Shown: positions 1-9,937 of the stretch, one piece after another
Layout: every line of letters starts with the position of its first letter
Numbering within the stretch: the first letter of the stretch is position 1
Assembly: GCF_000799465.1 (NCBI RefSeq)
Contig: NZ_JUGU01000001.1
Coordinates: forward strand, 1,550,001 to 1,614,000
Reading direction: 5' to 3'
DNA: 64,000 bases
DNA from: Psychroserpens sp. Hel_I_66
GTDB lineage: Bacteria; Bacteroidota; Bacteroidia; Flavobacteriales; Flavobacteriaceae
Notes under the pieces: generated by a model
What the model saw: only the letters and a program-made list of their open reading frames with translations
Told to the model about the DNA's origin: nothing
Databases searched by the model: none
Translations under genes and position numbers: made by a program

Positions 1-795
<795 letters not shown>

Positions 796-978
796 TAAAT
801 TTTTAGTCTTGCGACTGTGTCTTAACAACTAATCGAAATTGTTTAATTTCAGTACTCAAAATGGTCTGTTCTTTTGTCTGTAGGAAACCGTTTCCGGTTA
901 CCTACTTACGCTGTCAATTCAATATGTTAATGAACTTTATCTTCTCTTTGCAAAAGCACTTTACTGCTTTAGCGGGTG

Positions 979-1009
979 CAAATATAAAACCCTTTTTTTA
1001 TTCCCGCAA
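979..1009 (-). promoter_or_regulatory. rRNA operon promoter, proximal (P2)
   Basis: On the minus strand there is a -33 TTG (1007-1009), a 20-base spacer and the -7 element TATATTTG (979-986), the Bacteroidota housekeeping sigma form TAnnTTTG. The bases after it read CACCCGCTAA. Transcription would start near 973, about 180 nt before the 16S 5' end. The segment from -33 to the discriminator is nearly repeated at 1091-1133. Confidence 0.8.
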
Positions 1010-1101
1010 AACTTATTACGTTTTTTTTGTTTTTTTTTTCAAACCCAATAAAAAACGAAACCTGCTAAAGAACTTGACTAAGCTTATGCGCTTAGCGGGT
1101 G

Positions 1102-1133
1102 CAAATATACAACCTCTTTTCTATTACGACCAA
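1102..1133 (-). promoter_or_regulatory. rRNA operon promoter, distal (P1)
   Basis: Second copy on the minus strand: TTG (1131-1133), 21-base spacer, TATATTTG (1102-1109), then CACCCGCTAA as in the proximal copy 123 bases away. T-rich/A-rich sequence lies immediately upstream, as expected of an UP-like element. Tandem strong promoters are usual for rRNA operons. The whole 796-1262 interval carries leader and these promoters and no credible gene. Confidence 0.8.
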
Positions 1134-1262
1134 AACTTTTTGTGCCTTTTTTTTGATTATTTTTTATAACCAAACCACACACCCTTATTCTGAACTGGTT
1201 AGGTGGAATATTTCTTTCCAAAAGGTTAATTATAATATCAACATATTAATACATAATATATA

Positions 1263-1293
1263 TTGTATGTAAATATTTAAGACACTATCTTTG
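1263..1293 (+). promoter_or_regulatory. promoter of thrS-infC-rpmI-rplT
   Basis: TTG at 1263-1265, a 20-base spacer and TATCTTTG at 1286-1293, an exact match to the Bacteroidota consensus. The thrS ATG is at 1319, giving a leader of only about 20 nt, so no T-box or large attenuator can precede thrS. Confidence 0.75.
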
Positions 1294-1318
1294 ACCTCTT
1301 AATTATTTGGTCACTATT

Positions 1319-3262
1319 ATGATAGATATTACTTTACCTGACGGTACAATTAAAACTTTTGAAGAAGGTACTACCCCTATGGATGTTGCAAAGAGCATTA
1401 GTGATGGCTTTGCTAGAAATGTGATTTCAGCAAATTTCAATAATGACACTATTGAATCTTCTACTCCATTATATAAAGATGGTTCATTAATATTATATAC
1501 ATGGTCAAACGAAGAAGGCAAAAAAGCCTTTTGGCATTCGTCTTCCCATTTATTGGCGCAAGCACTTGAAGAACTTTACCCAGGTATAAAATTATCAATT
1601 GGCCCTGCTATTGAAAATGGTTTTTATTATGATGTTGATCTTGGTGACCATTCAATTTCAGAGAAAGATTTTAAGACTATTGAAAATAAAATGCTAGAAA
1701 TAGCAAGAGGTAAGCATGAATTTAAAATGCGATCTGTTTCAAAAGAGGAAGCTTTATCATTATACCGGTCTCAAAATAATGAATACAAAGTTGAACTGAT
1801 TGAAAACTTAGAAGATGGTACAATCACCTTCTGTGATCATTCCACTTTTACCGATTTATGCCGAGGAGGTCACATTCCTAATACAGGAATTATAAAAGCT
1901 GTAAAATTACTATCCGTTGCGGGTGCTTATTGGAGAGGTGACGAAAACAACAAACAACTGACTAGAGTTTATGGTATCTCTTTTCCGAAGCAAAAAGAAT
2001 TAACAGAGTATTTGGAGTTACTTGAAGAAGCGAAAAAACGCGATCATAGAAAACTAGGAAAAGAGTTGGAACTTTTTACCTTCTCCCAAAAAGTTGGACA
2101 AGGTCTGCCTCTATGGCTACCGAAAGGAGCTGCTTTAAGAGAACGACTTGAAAATTTCTTAAAAAGTGCGCAGAAAAAAGCAGGTTATGAAATGGTGGTA
2201 ACTCCTCACATTGGACAAAAAGAACTTTATGTGACTTCAGGACATTTCGCAAAATACGGTGAAGATAGTTTTCAATCAATAAAAACACCAAATGAGGGTG
2301 AAGAATTTTTGCTGAAACCTATGAACTGCCCTCATCACTGTGAAATTTATAACACAAAACCCTTCTCTTACAAAGAACTTCCTAAAAGATATGCCGAATT
2401 TGGCACTGTATATAGATATGAGCAGAGTGGAGAATTACATGGACTTACAAGGGTTAGAGGATTTACTCAGGATGATGCTCATATCTTTTGCACACCCGAT
2501 CAATTAGATAAAGAATTTAAAGATGTTATCGATTTGGTATTGTATGTTTTTGGTTCTTTAGGATTTGAAAATTTTAAAGCTCAGGTTTCATTAAGAGATC
2601 CTGAAAATCCAGAGAAATATATTGGAAGCGATGAAAATTGGAAAAAAGCTGAAGATGCGATACTAAATGCAGCGATAGATAAAGGATTAGATTATGTTGT
2701 AGAAACTGGAGAAGCTGCTTTTTATGGCCCTAAATTAGACTTCATGGTGAAGGATGCCTTAGGGAGAAATTGGCAACTTGGTACAATTCAAGTAGACTAT
2801 AATTTACCTGAGCGATTTGATTTGACATATAAAGGAAGTGATAACGAACTACATAGGCCAGTTATGATTCATCGTGCTCCATTTGGAAGTATGGAACGGT
2901 TTATTGCTATTTTGCTAGAGCATACCGGTGGGAATTTCCCGCTATGGTTGGTCCCTGAGCAGGTTATTGTGTTATCATTAAGTGAGAAATATGAAAAATA
3001 CGCTGAAAAAGTTTTAAATTTGCTAGAAAATCACGAAATTCGCGCCCTTGCAGATAATAGAAATGAAACTATAGGTAAGAAAATCCGTGAGGCGGAAATG
3101 AACAAAATACCTTTCATGGTTATTATTGGCGAGAATGAAGAGAATGACAATAAGATTTCTGTTAGGAAACATGGTGGTGAAGATTTGGGCATGATTAGTG
3201 TACAAGAGTTTTCAGAAATTATTGATAATGAAGTCAAAAAGACATTAAAAACATTTAAATAA
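1319..3262 (+). CDS. thrS: threonine--tRNA ligase
   Basis: Cytoplasmic class II aminoacyl-tRNA synthetase that charges tRNA-Thr; about 647 residues, the normal length. Visible in order: N-terminal TGS domain ([14 protein letters not shown]), N2 editing domain with the HSSSH motif and CRGGH, the class II catalytic core with MNCPHHC (zinc Cys) and APFGSMERF, and the C-terminal anticodon-binding domain (from about [10 protein letters not shown]). An in-frame TTG twelve bases upstream is less likely than the ATG at 1319, which follows the promoter by a short leader. First gene of the conserved thrS-infC-rpmI-rplT order; infC follows after 26 bases. Confidence 0.97.
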   Translation: MIDITLPDGTIKTFEEGTTPMDVAKSISDGFARNVISANFNNDTIESSTPLYKDGSLILYTWSNEEGKKAFWHSSSHLLAQALEELYPGIKLSIGPAIENGFYYDVDLGDHSISEKDFKTIENKMLEIARGKHEFKMRSVSKEEALSLYRSQNNEYKVELIENLEDGTITFCDHSTFTDLCRGGHIPNTGIIKAVKLLSVAGAYWRGDENNKQLTRVYGISFPKQKELTEYLELLEEAKKRDHRKLGKELELFTFSQKVGQGLPLWLPKGAALRERLENFLKSAQKKAGYEMVVTPHIGQKELYVTSGHFAKYGEDSFQSIKTPNEGEEFLLKPMNCPHHCEIYNTKPFSYKELPKRYAEFGTVYRYEQSGELHGLTRVRGFTQDDAHIFCTPDQLDKEFKDVIDLVLYVFGSLGFENFKAQVSLRDPENPEKYIGSDENWKKAEDAILNAAIDKGLDYVVETGEAAFYGPKLDFMVKDALGRNWQLGTIQVDYNLPERFDLTYKGSDNELHRPVMIHRAPFGSMERFIAILLEHTGGNFPLWLVPEQVIVLSLSEKYEKYAEKVLNLLENHEIRALADNRNETIGKKIREAEMNKIPFMVIIGENEENDNKISVRKHGGEDLGMISVQEFSEIIDNEVKKTLKTFK

Positions 3263-3288
3263 ATAAGTTTAATTAAAATATATAAGCC

Positions 3289-3840
3289 ATAGCAATACGT
3301 AGAAGACACAACTCTAAGCGAGTAGTAAAAGAAGATCAACACAAAATTAACTCTAAAATTAGAGCCGAAAAGATAAGACTTGTAGGCGACAATGTAGAGA
3401 TTGGTATTTATGCAACAAAAGACGCTTTAGCCATTGCGGATGAGCAAGGGTTAGATCTTGTTGAAATTTCACCTAAAGCTGATCCTCCAGTGTGCAAGGT
3501 TATGGACTATAAGAAGTTTCTTTATGAACAAAAGAAACGTGATAAAGCTCTAAAATCTAAAGCCACTAAGGTAACAATCAAGGAAATTCGTTTTGGTCCT
3601 CAAACAGATGATCATGATTACGAGTTTAAAAAGAAACATGCCGAAAAGTTTTTAAAAGATGGAGCAAAATTAAAAGCCTTTGTGTTTTTTAAAGGACGTT
3701 CAATCATATTTAAAGAACAAGGACAAATCTTATTATTGAGATTAGCCCAAGATTTGGAAGAATTGGGTAAAGTTGAACAAATGCCTAGATTGGAAGGAAA
3801 GCGAATGACAATGTTCATCGCTCCAAAAAAAGTAAAGTAA
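3289..3840 (+). CDS. infC: translation initiation factor IF-3, AUA start codon
   Basis: IF-3 binds the 30S subunit and rejects non-AUG initiation. The protein reads [16 protein letters not shown]... with the N-domain ([30 protein letters not shown]), linker and C-domain ([20 protein letters not shown]), about 183 residues, full length. An in-frame stop (TAA, 3283-3285) lies just upstream and no ATG, GTG or TTG occurs in frame until GTG at 3490, which would delete most of the N-domain. The start must therefore be AUA at 3289 (or AUA at 3295). A rare start on infC fits the known autoregulation of IF-3 in other bacteria (AUU in E. coli). Gene callers that need ATG/GTG/TTG will truncate it to the 116-residue form. 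Confidence 0.93.
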   Translation: MAIRRRHNSKRVVKEDQHKINSKIRAEKIRLVGDNVEIGIYATKDALAIADEQGLDLVEISPKADPPVCKVMDYKKFLYEQKKRDKALKSKATKVTIKEIRFGPQTDDHDYEFKKKHAEKFLKDGAKLKAFVFFKGRSIIFKEQGQILLLRLAQDLEELGKVEQMPRLEGKRMTMFIAPKKVK

Positions 3841-3906
3841 ACTGAACTCGACGCTTCGAGACAGTATAAAAGATAATAAGCGAATCGTAAATAAAAATAG
3901 GAAACA

Positions 3907-4104
3907 ATGCCTAAAATGAAAACAAAATCTAGTGCCAAAAAGCGTTTTAAGCTTACAGGTACTGGTAAAATTAAAAGGAAACACGCTTTTAAGAGTCATA
4001 TTTTGACAAAAAAATCTAAAAAGCGTAAGCTAAGGTTAACCCATGATGCTTTAGTACACAAAGCAGATGAGGATAACATTAAAACAATGTTACGTTTAAA
4101 GTAA
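3907..4104 (+). CDS. rpmI: 50S ribosomal protein L35
   Basis: 65-residue, strongly basic protein beginning [31 protein letters not shown], the standard L35 sequence and length. It is a late-assembling large-subunit protein. It follows infC by 66 bases and precedes rplT by 105 bases, the conserved order, and has no promoter of its own that I can see. Confidence 0.97.
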   Translation: MPKMKTKSSAKKRFKLTGTGKIKRKHAFKSHILTKKSKKRKLRLTHDALVHKADEDNIKTMLRLK

Positions 4105-4209
4105 TATTGTTTTAAGCGGTTAAAACAAATTATAAACCCTGGAGTTAGGCAAAAAAATTTAGCAAGTATCGAAAACTTCGGTCGCCTACTACAAAAAAAC
4201 AATTAAGAA
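4105..4209 (+). promoter_or_regulatory. possible structured rplT leader
   Basis: The 105-base gap between rpmI and rplT can form a nested structure: TTAGGC (about 4145-4150) with GCCTA (4183-4187), enclosing the hairpin ATCGAA-AAC-TTCGGT (4168-4182). In E. coli and Bacillus, L20 represses its own operon by binding a leader that imitates its 23S site. Whether this leader does so is inference from position and foldability only. Confidence 0.3.
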
Positions 4210-4554
4210 ATGCCAAGATCAGTAAATTCAGTAGCAAAAAGAGCCAGAAGAAAAAAGGTTCTTAAGCAAGCAAAAGGTTACTTTGGAAGACGTAAAAACG
4301 TTTGGACAGTAGCAAAAAATGCGGTTGATAAAGCGATGCAATACTCGTATAGAGACCGCAGAGTTAAAAAGAGAACATTCCGTTCGTTATGGATTATGCG
4401 TATTAACGCAGGTGCAAGACAGCATGGAATGAGCTATTCAAAATTTATGGGAGGATTAAAAGCTAATAATATCGAATTAAACCGTAAGGTTCTTGCCGAT
4501 TTAGCTATGAATCATCCAGAAGCTTTTGAAGCAATAATAAACAAAGTTAAATAA
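4210..4554 (+). CDS. rplT: 50S ribosomal protein L20
   Basis: 114 residues, the usual length, with the family N-terminus [32 protein letters not shown] and the C-domain ([25 protein letters not shown]). L20 is a primary 23S-binding assembly protein and in several bacteria the autogenous repressor of this operon. Last gene of the operon; a strong bidirectional terminator follows 36 bases later. Confidence 0.97.
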   Translation: MPRSVNSVAKRARRKKVLKQAKGYFGRRKNVWTVAKNAVDKAMQYSYRDRRVKKRTFRSLWIMRINAGARQHGMSYSKFMGGLKANNIELNRKVLADLAMNHPEAFEAIINKVK

Positions 4555-4590
4555 AGGCTTTCGCCTAATAACAATAACAATTCGCTTATA

Positions 4591-4625
4591 AAAAAAACCG
4601 ACTCACTTCTGAGTCGGTTTTTTTA
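4591..4625. terminator. bidirectional intrinsic terminator after rplT
   Basis: Perfect stem ACCGACTCA / TGAGTCGGT with a CTTC loop, flanked by an A-run on the left and a T-run on the right, so it can stop both the plus-strand ribosomal operon and the minus-strand cyclase gene that converges on it. Confidence 0.9.
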
Positions 4626-4648
4626 TTTGAATTTCTTGAATTAATGAT

Positions 4649-5725
4649 TTACAATCTATGAACTGCATGTAATTTTAATTCTTCGGTCTTTCCTTCTAAA
4701 AGCTCATCACCTAAAGAGATTGATTGGTATTTTCCTGAAAGATTTATTAGCTTTAATAGGTCTTCAGAAATTAACAAAGACTCTTTATACACATTACATT
4801 GCTCCTGTATTCTTGACGTTGTGTTGATAACATCTCCATGATAGGCCAATTCTTTTTTTACGGTACCTACCTCTGCTATAATAATTTTTCCTGAATGTAA
4901 TCCAGCCTTAAACTCTGGTACTACACCATATTTTTTAATGTAATATTTAGAATGTTTCTTTATCTTCCTATCGTAATCAAAAAACAAATTAATACAATTT
5001 AAGTTTTTAATCCCCTTTTTGAGTTTCCAGGTTATTACTGCTTCATCACCTACATATTGATATATTTCTGCATCATATTTAGTAATGATCCTATTAAGAT
5101 AATAAAAGCAGTCTTGAATAAAACGACTGTATTTTAAATGACCCAATTCTTCCGCTATGGTAGTTGACGACTTCAAATCAATAAACATAAGAATGCGCTC
5201 AACTTCTCTAGGATTTCTGTAACGCCCTAAAATCATGTTTAAGATTACCCCTTTTCCAAATTTATTATTAGCAATTCTTAAAAAGGAAAACAACAAAGAG
5301 CATATTATAAAATATGCTGTAACCATCCAAAATATTCTATTAGTCAACCACCAGCCTCTATGATTGGGAAAATCTACGTTTATGTAGCCTTCTGCTAAAT
5401 GAGCTACTAGTGTTAGAGAAAAAACTAAAAAAATAAAATATATAAACGATTTGAAAAGAACTATAAGTCCTAAGTGCAGTATCTTAGAGAGAAGTTTGTC
5501 AAAAAGGAATTCTATGATACTATAAACTATCGCTACCATTATACCCAAAATAACGCCAAACATCAAATACTCTATCACTGAAATAGATTTACTCAAATTA
5601 ACAGCGCTCACCTGCTCCTGATGCCTGCCATAATATCTTATTAAAATAAAAAAGCAAAAAGCAAACGACCAGAATAAAATCGAATAGAAAAAGAGTTTAA
5701 AAAATTGTTTTAGGGCGAATATCAC
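4649..5725 (-). CDS. membrane-anchored class III nucleotidyl cyclase
   Basis: Probably makes cAMP (or another cyclic nucleotide) at the inner membrane. The N-terminal half has about four to six hydrophobic segments (roughly residues 7-30, 50-75, 86-112, 133-152); the C-terminal half is a class III catalytic domain. Metal-binding aspartates are present (D183 in FIDLKSSTT, D227 in VGDEAV), as are the transition-state Asn and Arg (N301, R305 in GDVINTTSRI), so it should be active. The substrate preference cannot be read with confidence. The start is GTG, 7 bases after the stop of the EF-hand gene, so the two are almost certainly co-transcribed. Confidence 0.85.
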   Translation of the reverse strand: MIFALKQFFKLFFYSILFWSFAFCFFILIRYYGRHQEQVSAVNLSKSISVIEYLMFGVILGIMVAIVYSIIEFLFDKLLSKILHLGLIVLFKSFIYFIFLVFSLTLVAHLAEGYINVDFPNHRGWWLTNRIFWMVTAYFIICSLLFSFLRIANNKFGKGVILNMILGRYRNPREVERILMFIDLKSSTTIAEELGHLKYSRFIQDCFYYLNRIITKYDAEIYQYVGDEAVITWKLKKGIKNLNCINLFFDYDRKIKKHSKYYIKKYGVVPEFKAGLHSGKIIIAEVGTVKKELAYHGDVINTTSRIQEQCNVYKESLLISEDLLKLINLSGKYQSISLGDELLEGKTEELKLHAVHRL

Positions 5726-5732
5726 GAGTTAT

Positions 5733-6014
5733 TTATTTATTGTTGGTATCTGAAATTTCATTAATCGCAAGCTTGAACTCTGTCCAATCAATTAATTCAT
5801 CACCATCCTTATCATATCCTTCTATAAGTTTACCAGCTACCATTCCTCTTATAAAGCCACTTATCTCTGCCTGTTTTAAAAGTTCCTTAATTTCAGATTT
5901 GGATAATTTACCATCGCTATTTTCGTCAAAAAACGCGAAAGCAGCCTCAGGAGTTTTAAAATGGTTTGTGATTAGAATCTGGATTTTGTTTAAAATGATT
6001 TCTTTTGTTGCCAT
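5733..6014 (-). CDS. small EF-hand protein
   Basis: About 93 residues from the ATG at 6014 (MATKEIILNK); upstream in-frame codons give a longer reading that I reject because it starts with sequence unlike the family. Two canonical calcium-binding EF-hand loops are visible: DENSDGKLSKSE and DKDGDELIDWTE, each with the acidic residue at position 12. No signal peptide, so it is probably a cytoplasmic calcium sensor or buffer. It is immediately upstream of the cyclase gene (7-base gap). A calcium-dependent control of the cyclase is an attractive inference but not shown by sequence. Confidence 0.8.
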   Translation of the reverse strand: MATKEIILNKIQILITNHFKTPEAAFAFFDENSDGKLSKSEIKELLKQAEISGFIRGMVAGKLIEGYDKDGDELIDWTEFKLAINEISDTNNK

Positions 6015-6202
6015 CGTATTAATTTTAGCATTAAAATTAAATAAAACAAGCCATTTAAATTGATTCAAATGACTTTATTATTACTTTATAATCTTATTTT
6101 TAATTAGTTTACCAAACATACTTTTTAAAAATGGAAGTTTTTTATTTCTACTTTTTGAAGGATTGATATAAAACTATATTTAAAAATATCTCTTTGCTAC
6201 CA

Positions 6203-6234
6203 GAAAAAAAAAGGCGCATCACTGCGCCCTTTTT
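6203..6234 (-). terminator. terminator of the LamG/T9SS gene
   Basis: On the minus strand: GGCGCA-GTGA-TGCGCC followed by a run of nine T. It lies 19-50 bases after the stop codon of the C-terminal fragment. Confidence 0.85.
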
Positions 6235-6252
6235 CCCAAGTTATGATTATCC

Positions 6253-9064
6253 CTAAAATTTAATCACTCTTTTCGAAATTTCGCCAAATTCCGATTTTAT
6301 TTTTATAAGATACATTCCGTTGCTTAAACTTGAAATGTTCATTGTATTTAAAGTTTGTTCGCAAGTTTTACTTAACAGCAATCTTCCATTAATATCGTAA
6401 ACCGAAATTTGGAAATCAGCTTCCAAAGCATTGGATATATTAAGTAAACCGTTTGTTGGATTTGGATAAACACGAATATTACTAAATAATTCATTTTCCT
6501 CAACACCCAAAGTTTCTTCAACATTTACTACTATTTCTTCGCGTTCACTTTCGCAATTATTAATATTTGTGCTAGATACCCAATAGGATGTTGAACCTAT
6601 TGTTGAAGTATCTGGTATTGGTGCTGTTGTTGTGCCTGTACCACCAGTTGCTGTAGTATACCATAGTAACCCTGAACCATTTGCTCCTGTTGTAGCTGTT
6701 AATTGTGCTGCAGTATCACCTTGATTATAGATTACTGGTGTAGAAACTGAAGCTTCAGAAGGAATTATTGTACCTGTTGTTACTGGAGAACCAGCAACCC
6801 AATTTGAAGTTGTTCCTGTTATCAAAATTAGTTAAAGTTCCGTTATTTGCATTGGCACTAGCATCTGCTAGAGTTAATACACTCGTATTTCCCGATGCAT
6901 CGCTTCCTTGGTTAAATTTATAGTAGACTACTAACCCAGTTTCAGAACCTTGTAATTCACAATTTTTTGAACCCTTAATTTGTTCTGCTGTTCTTGGAAC
7001 ATTCCAAATGCGAACCTCATCTATAGAACCGCTAAAATATTCAGAATTCAAAGTTCTACCAATGGTTACATTACTTGTGTTAGTTAAATTATGTGAAGAA
7101 GCAGTAGGAGTGTCTGAACCTATTAAAACTCCATCAACATAAATACTTCTTGTTGTTCCATCATAGGTTGCTGCCACATGATACCATGTATTAGTTATAA
7201 AAGTGTATGGAATAAACAAATCATTTGCCCACCAATAATTAACTAAACCAGTTGTAGTAAGTCGAAAAGCATTTGTTTTATTTGTAATACCATAATCTCC
7301 CCATCCAACAATACCTCTGTCTCCTATTTGAGATGGATTTATCATTGCTTCAATGGTATAGTTTGAATTTCCACTTGGAATATTGGTTGGGGTTGTAGAT
7401 AAAGGAACATAATCATTAACTCCATCAAAATTTAAATGTGTTGCAGGTAACACCACTGCAACTATAATTTCTGTTCTTTCACTCTCACAACCATTGGCGT
7501 TAGTACTTGATACCCAATAAGACGTTGACCCAACTGTTGCTGTATCTGGTGTAGGTGCTGTTGTAGAACCTGTATCACCAGTTGCTGATGTGTACCATAA
7601 CAATCCTGTACCGTTTGTACCTATTGAAGCTGTTAGGGCTTGGGCTATATCACCTTGAGTATAAATAACTGCTGTAGTTACTGTTGCTTCGGAAGGAATT
7701 ATTGAACCTGTTGTTACTGGAGAACCAGCTAACCAGTTTGAACTCGAACCTGATAATGCAAAATTTGTTAATGTTGCATCATTAACATTGGTAGTAGCAT
7801 TTGTTAATGAACTAATACTTGGGTTTGCTACTTCAGCATAACCTTGATTAAAATTATAGTAGGCTACTAATCCCGTTTCATTACCTTGTAATTCACAATT
7901 TTTACTTGCGCTAATTTGTTCTGCTGTTCTAGCAACATTCCAAATACGTACATCATCTAAATTACCATTGGTATATTCACTAAAGCCTGGTAAATTTCCT
8001 AGATTCCCAACACTTCCTGAAAAAACAGGAAGATTTACATCTGCAGCTGGGCGGGAGTTTTGTAAAACACCATCCAGATAAGTTGCGAAAACATCATTCT
8101 TTTTCCATACACATGCGACATGATGCCATGTATTGTCTTCAACTTCTGATGTAGTTCCTATTTCTAAGCCATTAACACCTCCATCTGTAGAAACTATAAA
8201 TTGAGGATTTCCTCCACCCCAACCAGCTACTATAAAATCGTTTGGATTATTCTGAAAACGAACAGCGCTTTGTACTCTACTTCCTTTGAACCAATATTCA
8301 ATAGTCAACTCTGTACCACCACTTAATGTACTACCGACATTGTTTGGTAAAGCAACATAATCATCTATACCATCAAAATTTAAGTGAGTGGCAAGCTCTG
8401 CTACATAGACATTTATTGGTTTTCTTCTGCTTTCACAACCTCCTGCATCACTTTGAGTTACATAATAAGTAGTAATACCAATAGAATTTGTATTTGGTAT
8501 TGGCGCTGTTGTACTTGGCATTCCTCCTGTATTTGACGTATACCATTTAAGGTCTGTTCCATTAGCAGACAACTCCGTCGAAACTTCTCCAACAGAGTAA
8601 TAAACATCCTCTACAACTGGCTCCGTTGGCATCGATGCTTCTGGACTATTAACAGTAAACGTGAAATTCTCATAAATGAAATTAGATGAAGTGGTATTAC
8701 CAATTTGCCATTTAATTAAAAATTGATCTATGGGCAATAAACCTGCTGGTATTGTAAAGGAACCACTCACAGGATTGTTAGTTACATTTATAGAATTTAT
8801 TAAATTTTCACCAGTACTATTTACCGCATACATTTTAATAACTCCAGTAGCACCTGCCTCGAGATTAAATGTGTAATTGACATCAATATTTGTGTGACAT
8901 TTTGAGAAATTTGAAAAATTTTCGATTTCGTACTCTTGTCCAGTTACCCAACTCGGTTGCTGATATATCCCAATGACCTTGCTGTATACATGATCGTAAT
9001 TTTGCGCTACCGCAAAATTTAGACTTATAAAAGCCAATAAAAAAAAGTAAAGTTTAAATTTCAT
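6253..9064 (-). pseudogene. LamG-domain surface protein with T9SS signal, interrupted by a frameshift
   Basis: Two overlapping readings (6755-9064, 769 residues; 6253-6825, about 190 residues) are one protein. The first has a signal peptide (MKFKLYFFLLAFISLNFAVAQ region), an N-terminal beta domain, three Ig-like units ending in xxCESxR, and two LamG domains beginning LNFDGIDDYVALP and LNFDGVNDYVPLS. The second resumes the same repeat (SNWVAGSPVTTGTIIPSEA, matching SNWLAGSPVTTGSIIPSEA earlier) and ends with a type A T9SS sorting domain (VYPNPTNGLLNIS, YDINGRLL, GMYLIKI). The frame changes by +1 (equivalently a 2-base loss) near 6820-6830, inside GACTAATTTTGATAACAGG-like sequence. Unless the frame is restored, the exported protein lacks its secretion/attachment signal. 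It may also be a sequencing error. Confidence 0.75.
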
Positions 9065-9262
9065 AGGTATTTGTTTAGATTAGTTTAATACTACTCAAAA
9101 CTAAATCAAACTCTATGAAATACAAATAAACAGGGTTGAAGTGCAATATTATGTATGTGAATGACTTTTAATCGTTATAACTTACACTTAAACGATAAAA
9201 TATTGTTTTCTGAATTGAATATTTAATATTGAAGAAAGTATATTAATATTAGGGTTAATGTC

Positions 9263-9937
9263 TTACAAACTTTTGAACTGCTTAGCAAAGGATCGAGACA
9301 AAGGAATTTCCACATTATCGATAACTACAGAAGAAGCTGATAGACGCTGAACCTTTTGTTTATTTACAACGAACGATCTGTGGGTTTGTTTAAATAATTC
9401 CGAAGGAAGATTATTCAACATTGCATTGAGAGATTGCCTGATGGTATATTTTTTTCTATCTGTAACAATGTGTACATAATTACCATCTGCATTTAGATAT
9501 AAAATATCCGAATACTCTATATTAACAGTATCATAGCCATCTTTGAACCGAAAGGTCTGTATTTGTTTTTTCTGTAAAGCTAAATTTATGGATGCCAAAA
9601 CATCTACTTTCTTAATTGGTTTTGTCAAATAAGCATCAGGATTTGTTTTTAAAGCTTCATTCATCAAAGCAAAATCATATTGACCTGTTACGAAAATGAC
9701 GATTGCATTATTGTTTTTTAAATTAGAAAGTTCAATCCCAGAATTAACACCGCTTAAATTAATATCCATTAAAATAATGTCTGGTAAAAAAGAAGCCATT
9801 TCTAATAAAGCGTTTTCACGGTCATTGGCAATTTTAATTTTTTTGAAATGTGCGTCTTGTAAAATTTCTGCAATATAATCTGCAATGATGATATCGTCTT
9901 CTACAATTAGAATTTTAATGGAGTTTTGGTTAGTCAT
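9263..9937 (-). CDS. LytTR-type response regulator
   Basis: 224 residues: receiver domain (IKILIVEDDIIIAD, phosphoacceptor Asp58 in IILMDINL, switch Thr in IFVTGQ, Lys in LTKPIKK) followed by a LytTR DNA-binding domain (from about residue 120: YSDILYLNADGNYVHI, RQSLNAML, QTHRSFVVN). LytTR proteins bind direct repeats in promoters. The gene overlaps the end of the upstream histidine kinase gene by 8 bases, so the two form a translationally coupled two-component system. The target is unknown; no promoter motif I could assign lies between it and the LamG gene. Confidence 0.93.
   Translation of the reverse strand: MTNQNSIKILIVEDDIIIADYIAEILQDAHFKKIKIANDRENALLEMASFLPDIILMDINLSGVNSGIELSNLKNNNAIVIFVTGQYDFALMNEALKTNPDAYLTKPIKKVDVLASINLALQKKQIQTFRFKDGYDTVNIEYSDILYLNADGNYVHIVTDRKKYTIRQSLNAMLNNLPSELFKQTHRSFVVNKQKVQRLSASSVVIDNVEIPLSRSFAKQFKSL

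Noticed and set aside
861..1169. 102-codon plus-strand frame over the rRNA leader
   Set aside because: It lies across the two rRNA promoters and A/T runs; composition follows the leader, and the promoter reading explains the sequence better.
3490..3840. 116-residue IF-3 starting at GTG
   Set aside because: The N-domain of IF-3 is encoded upstream in the same frame without interruption, so this is an artefact of the AUA start.
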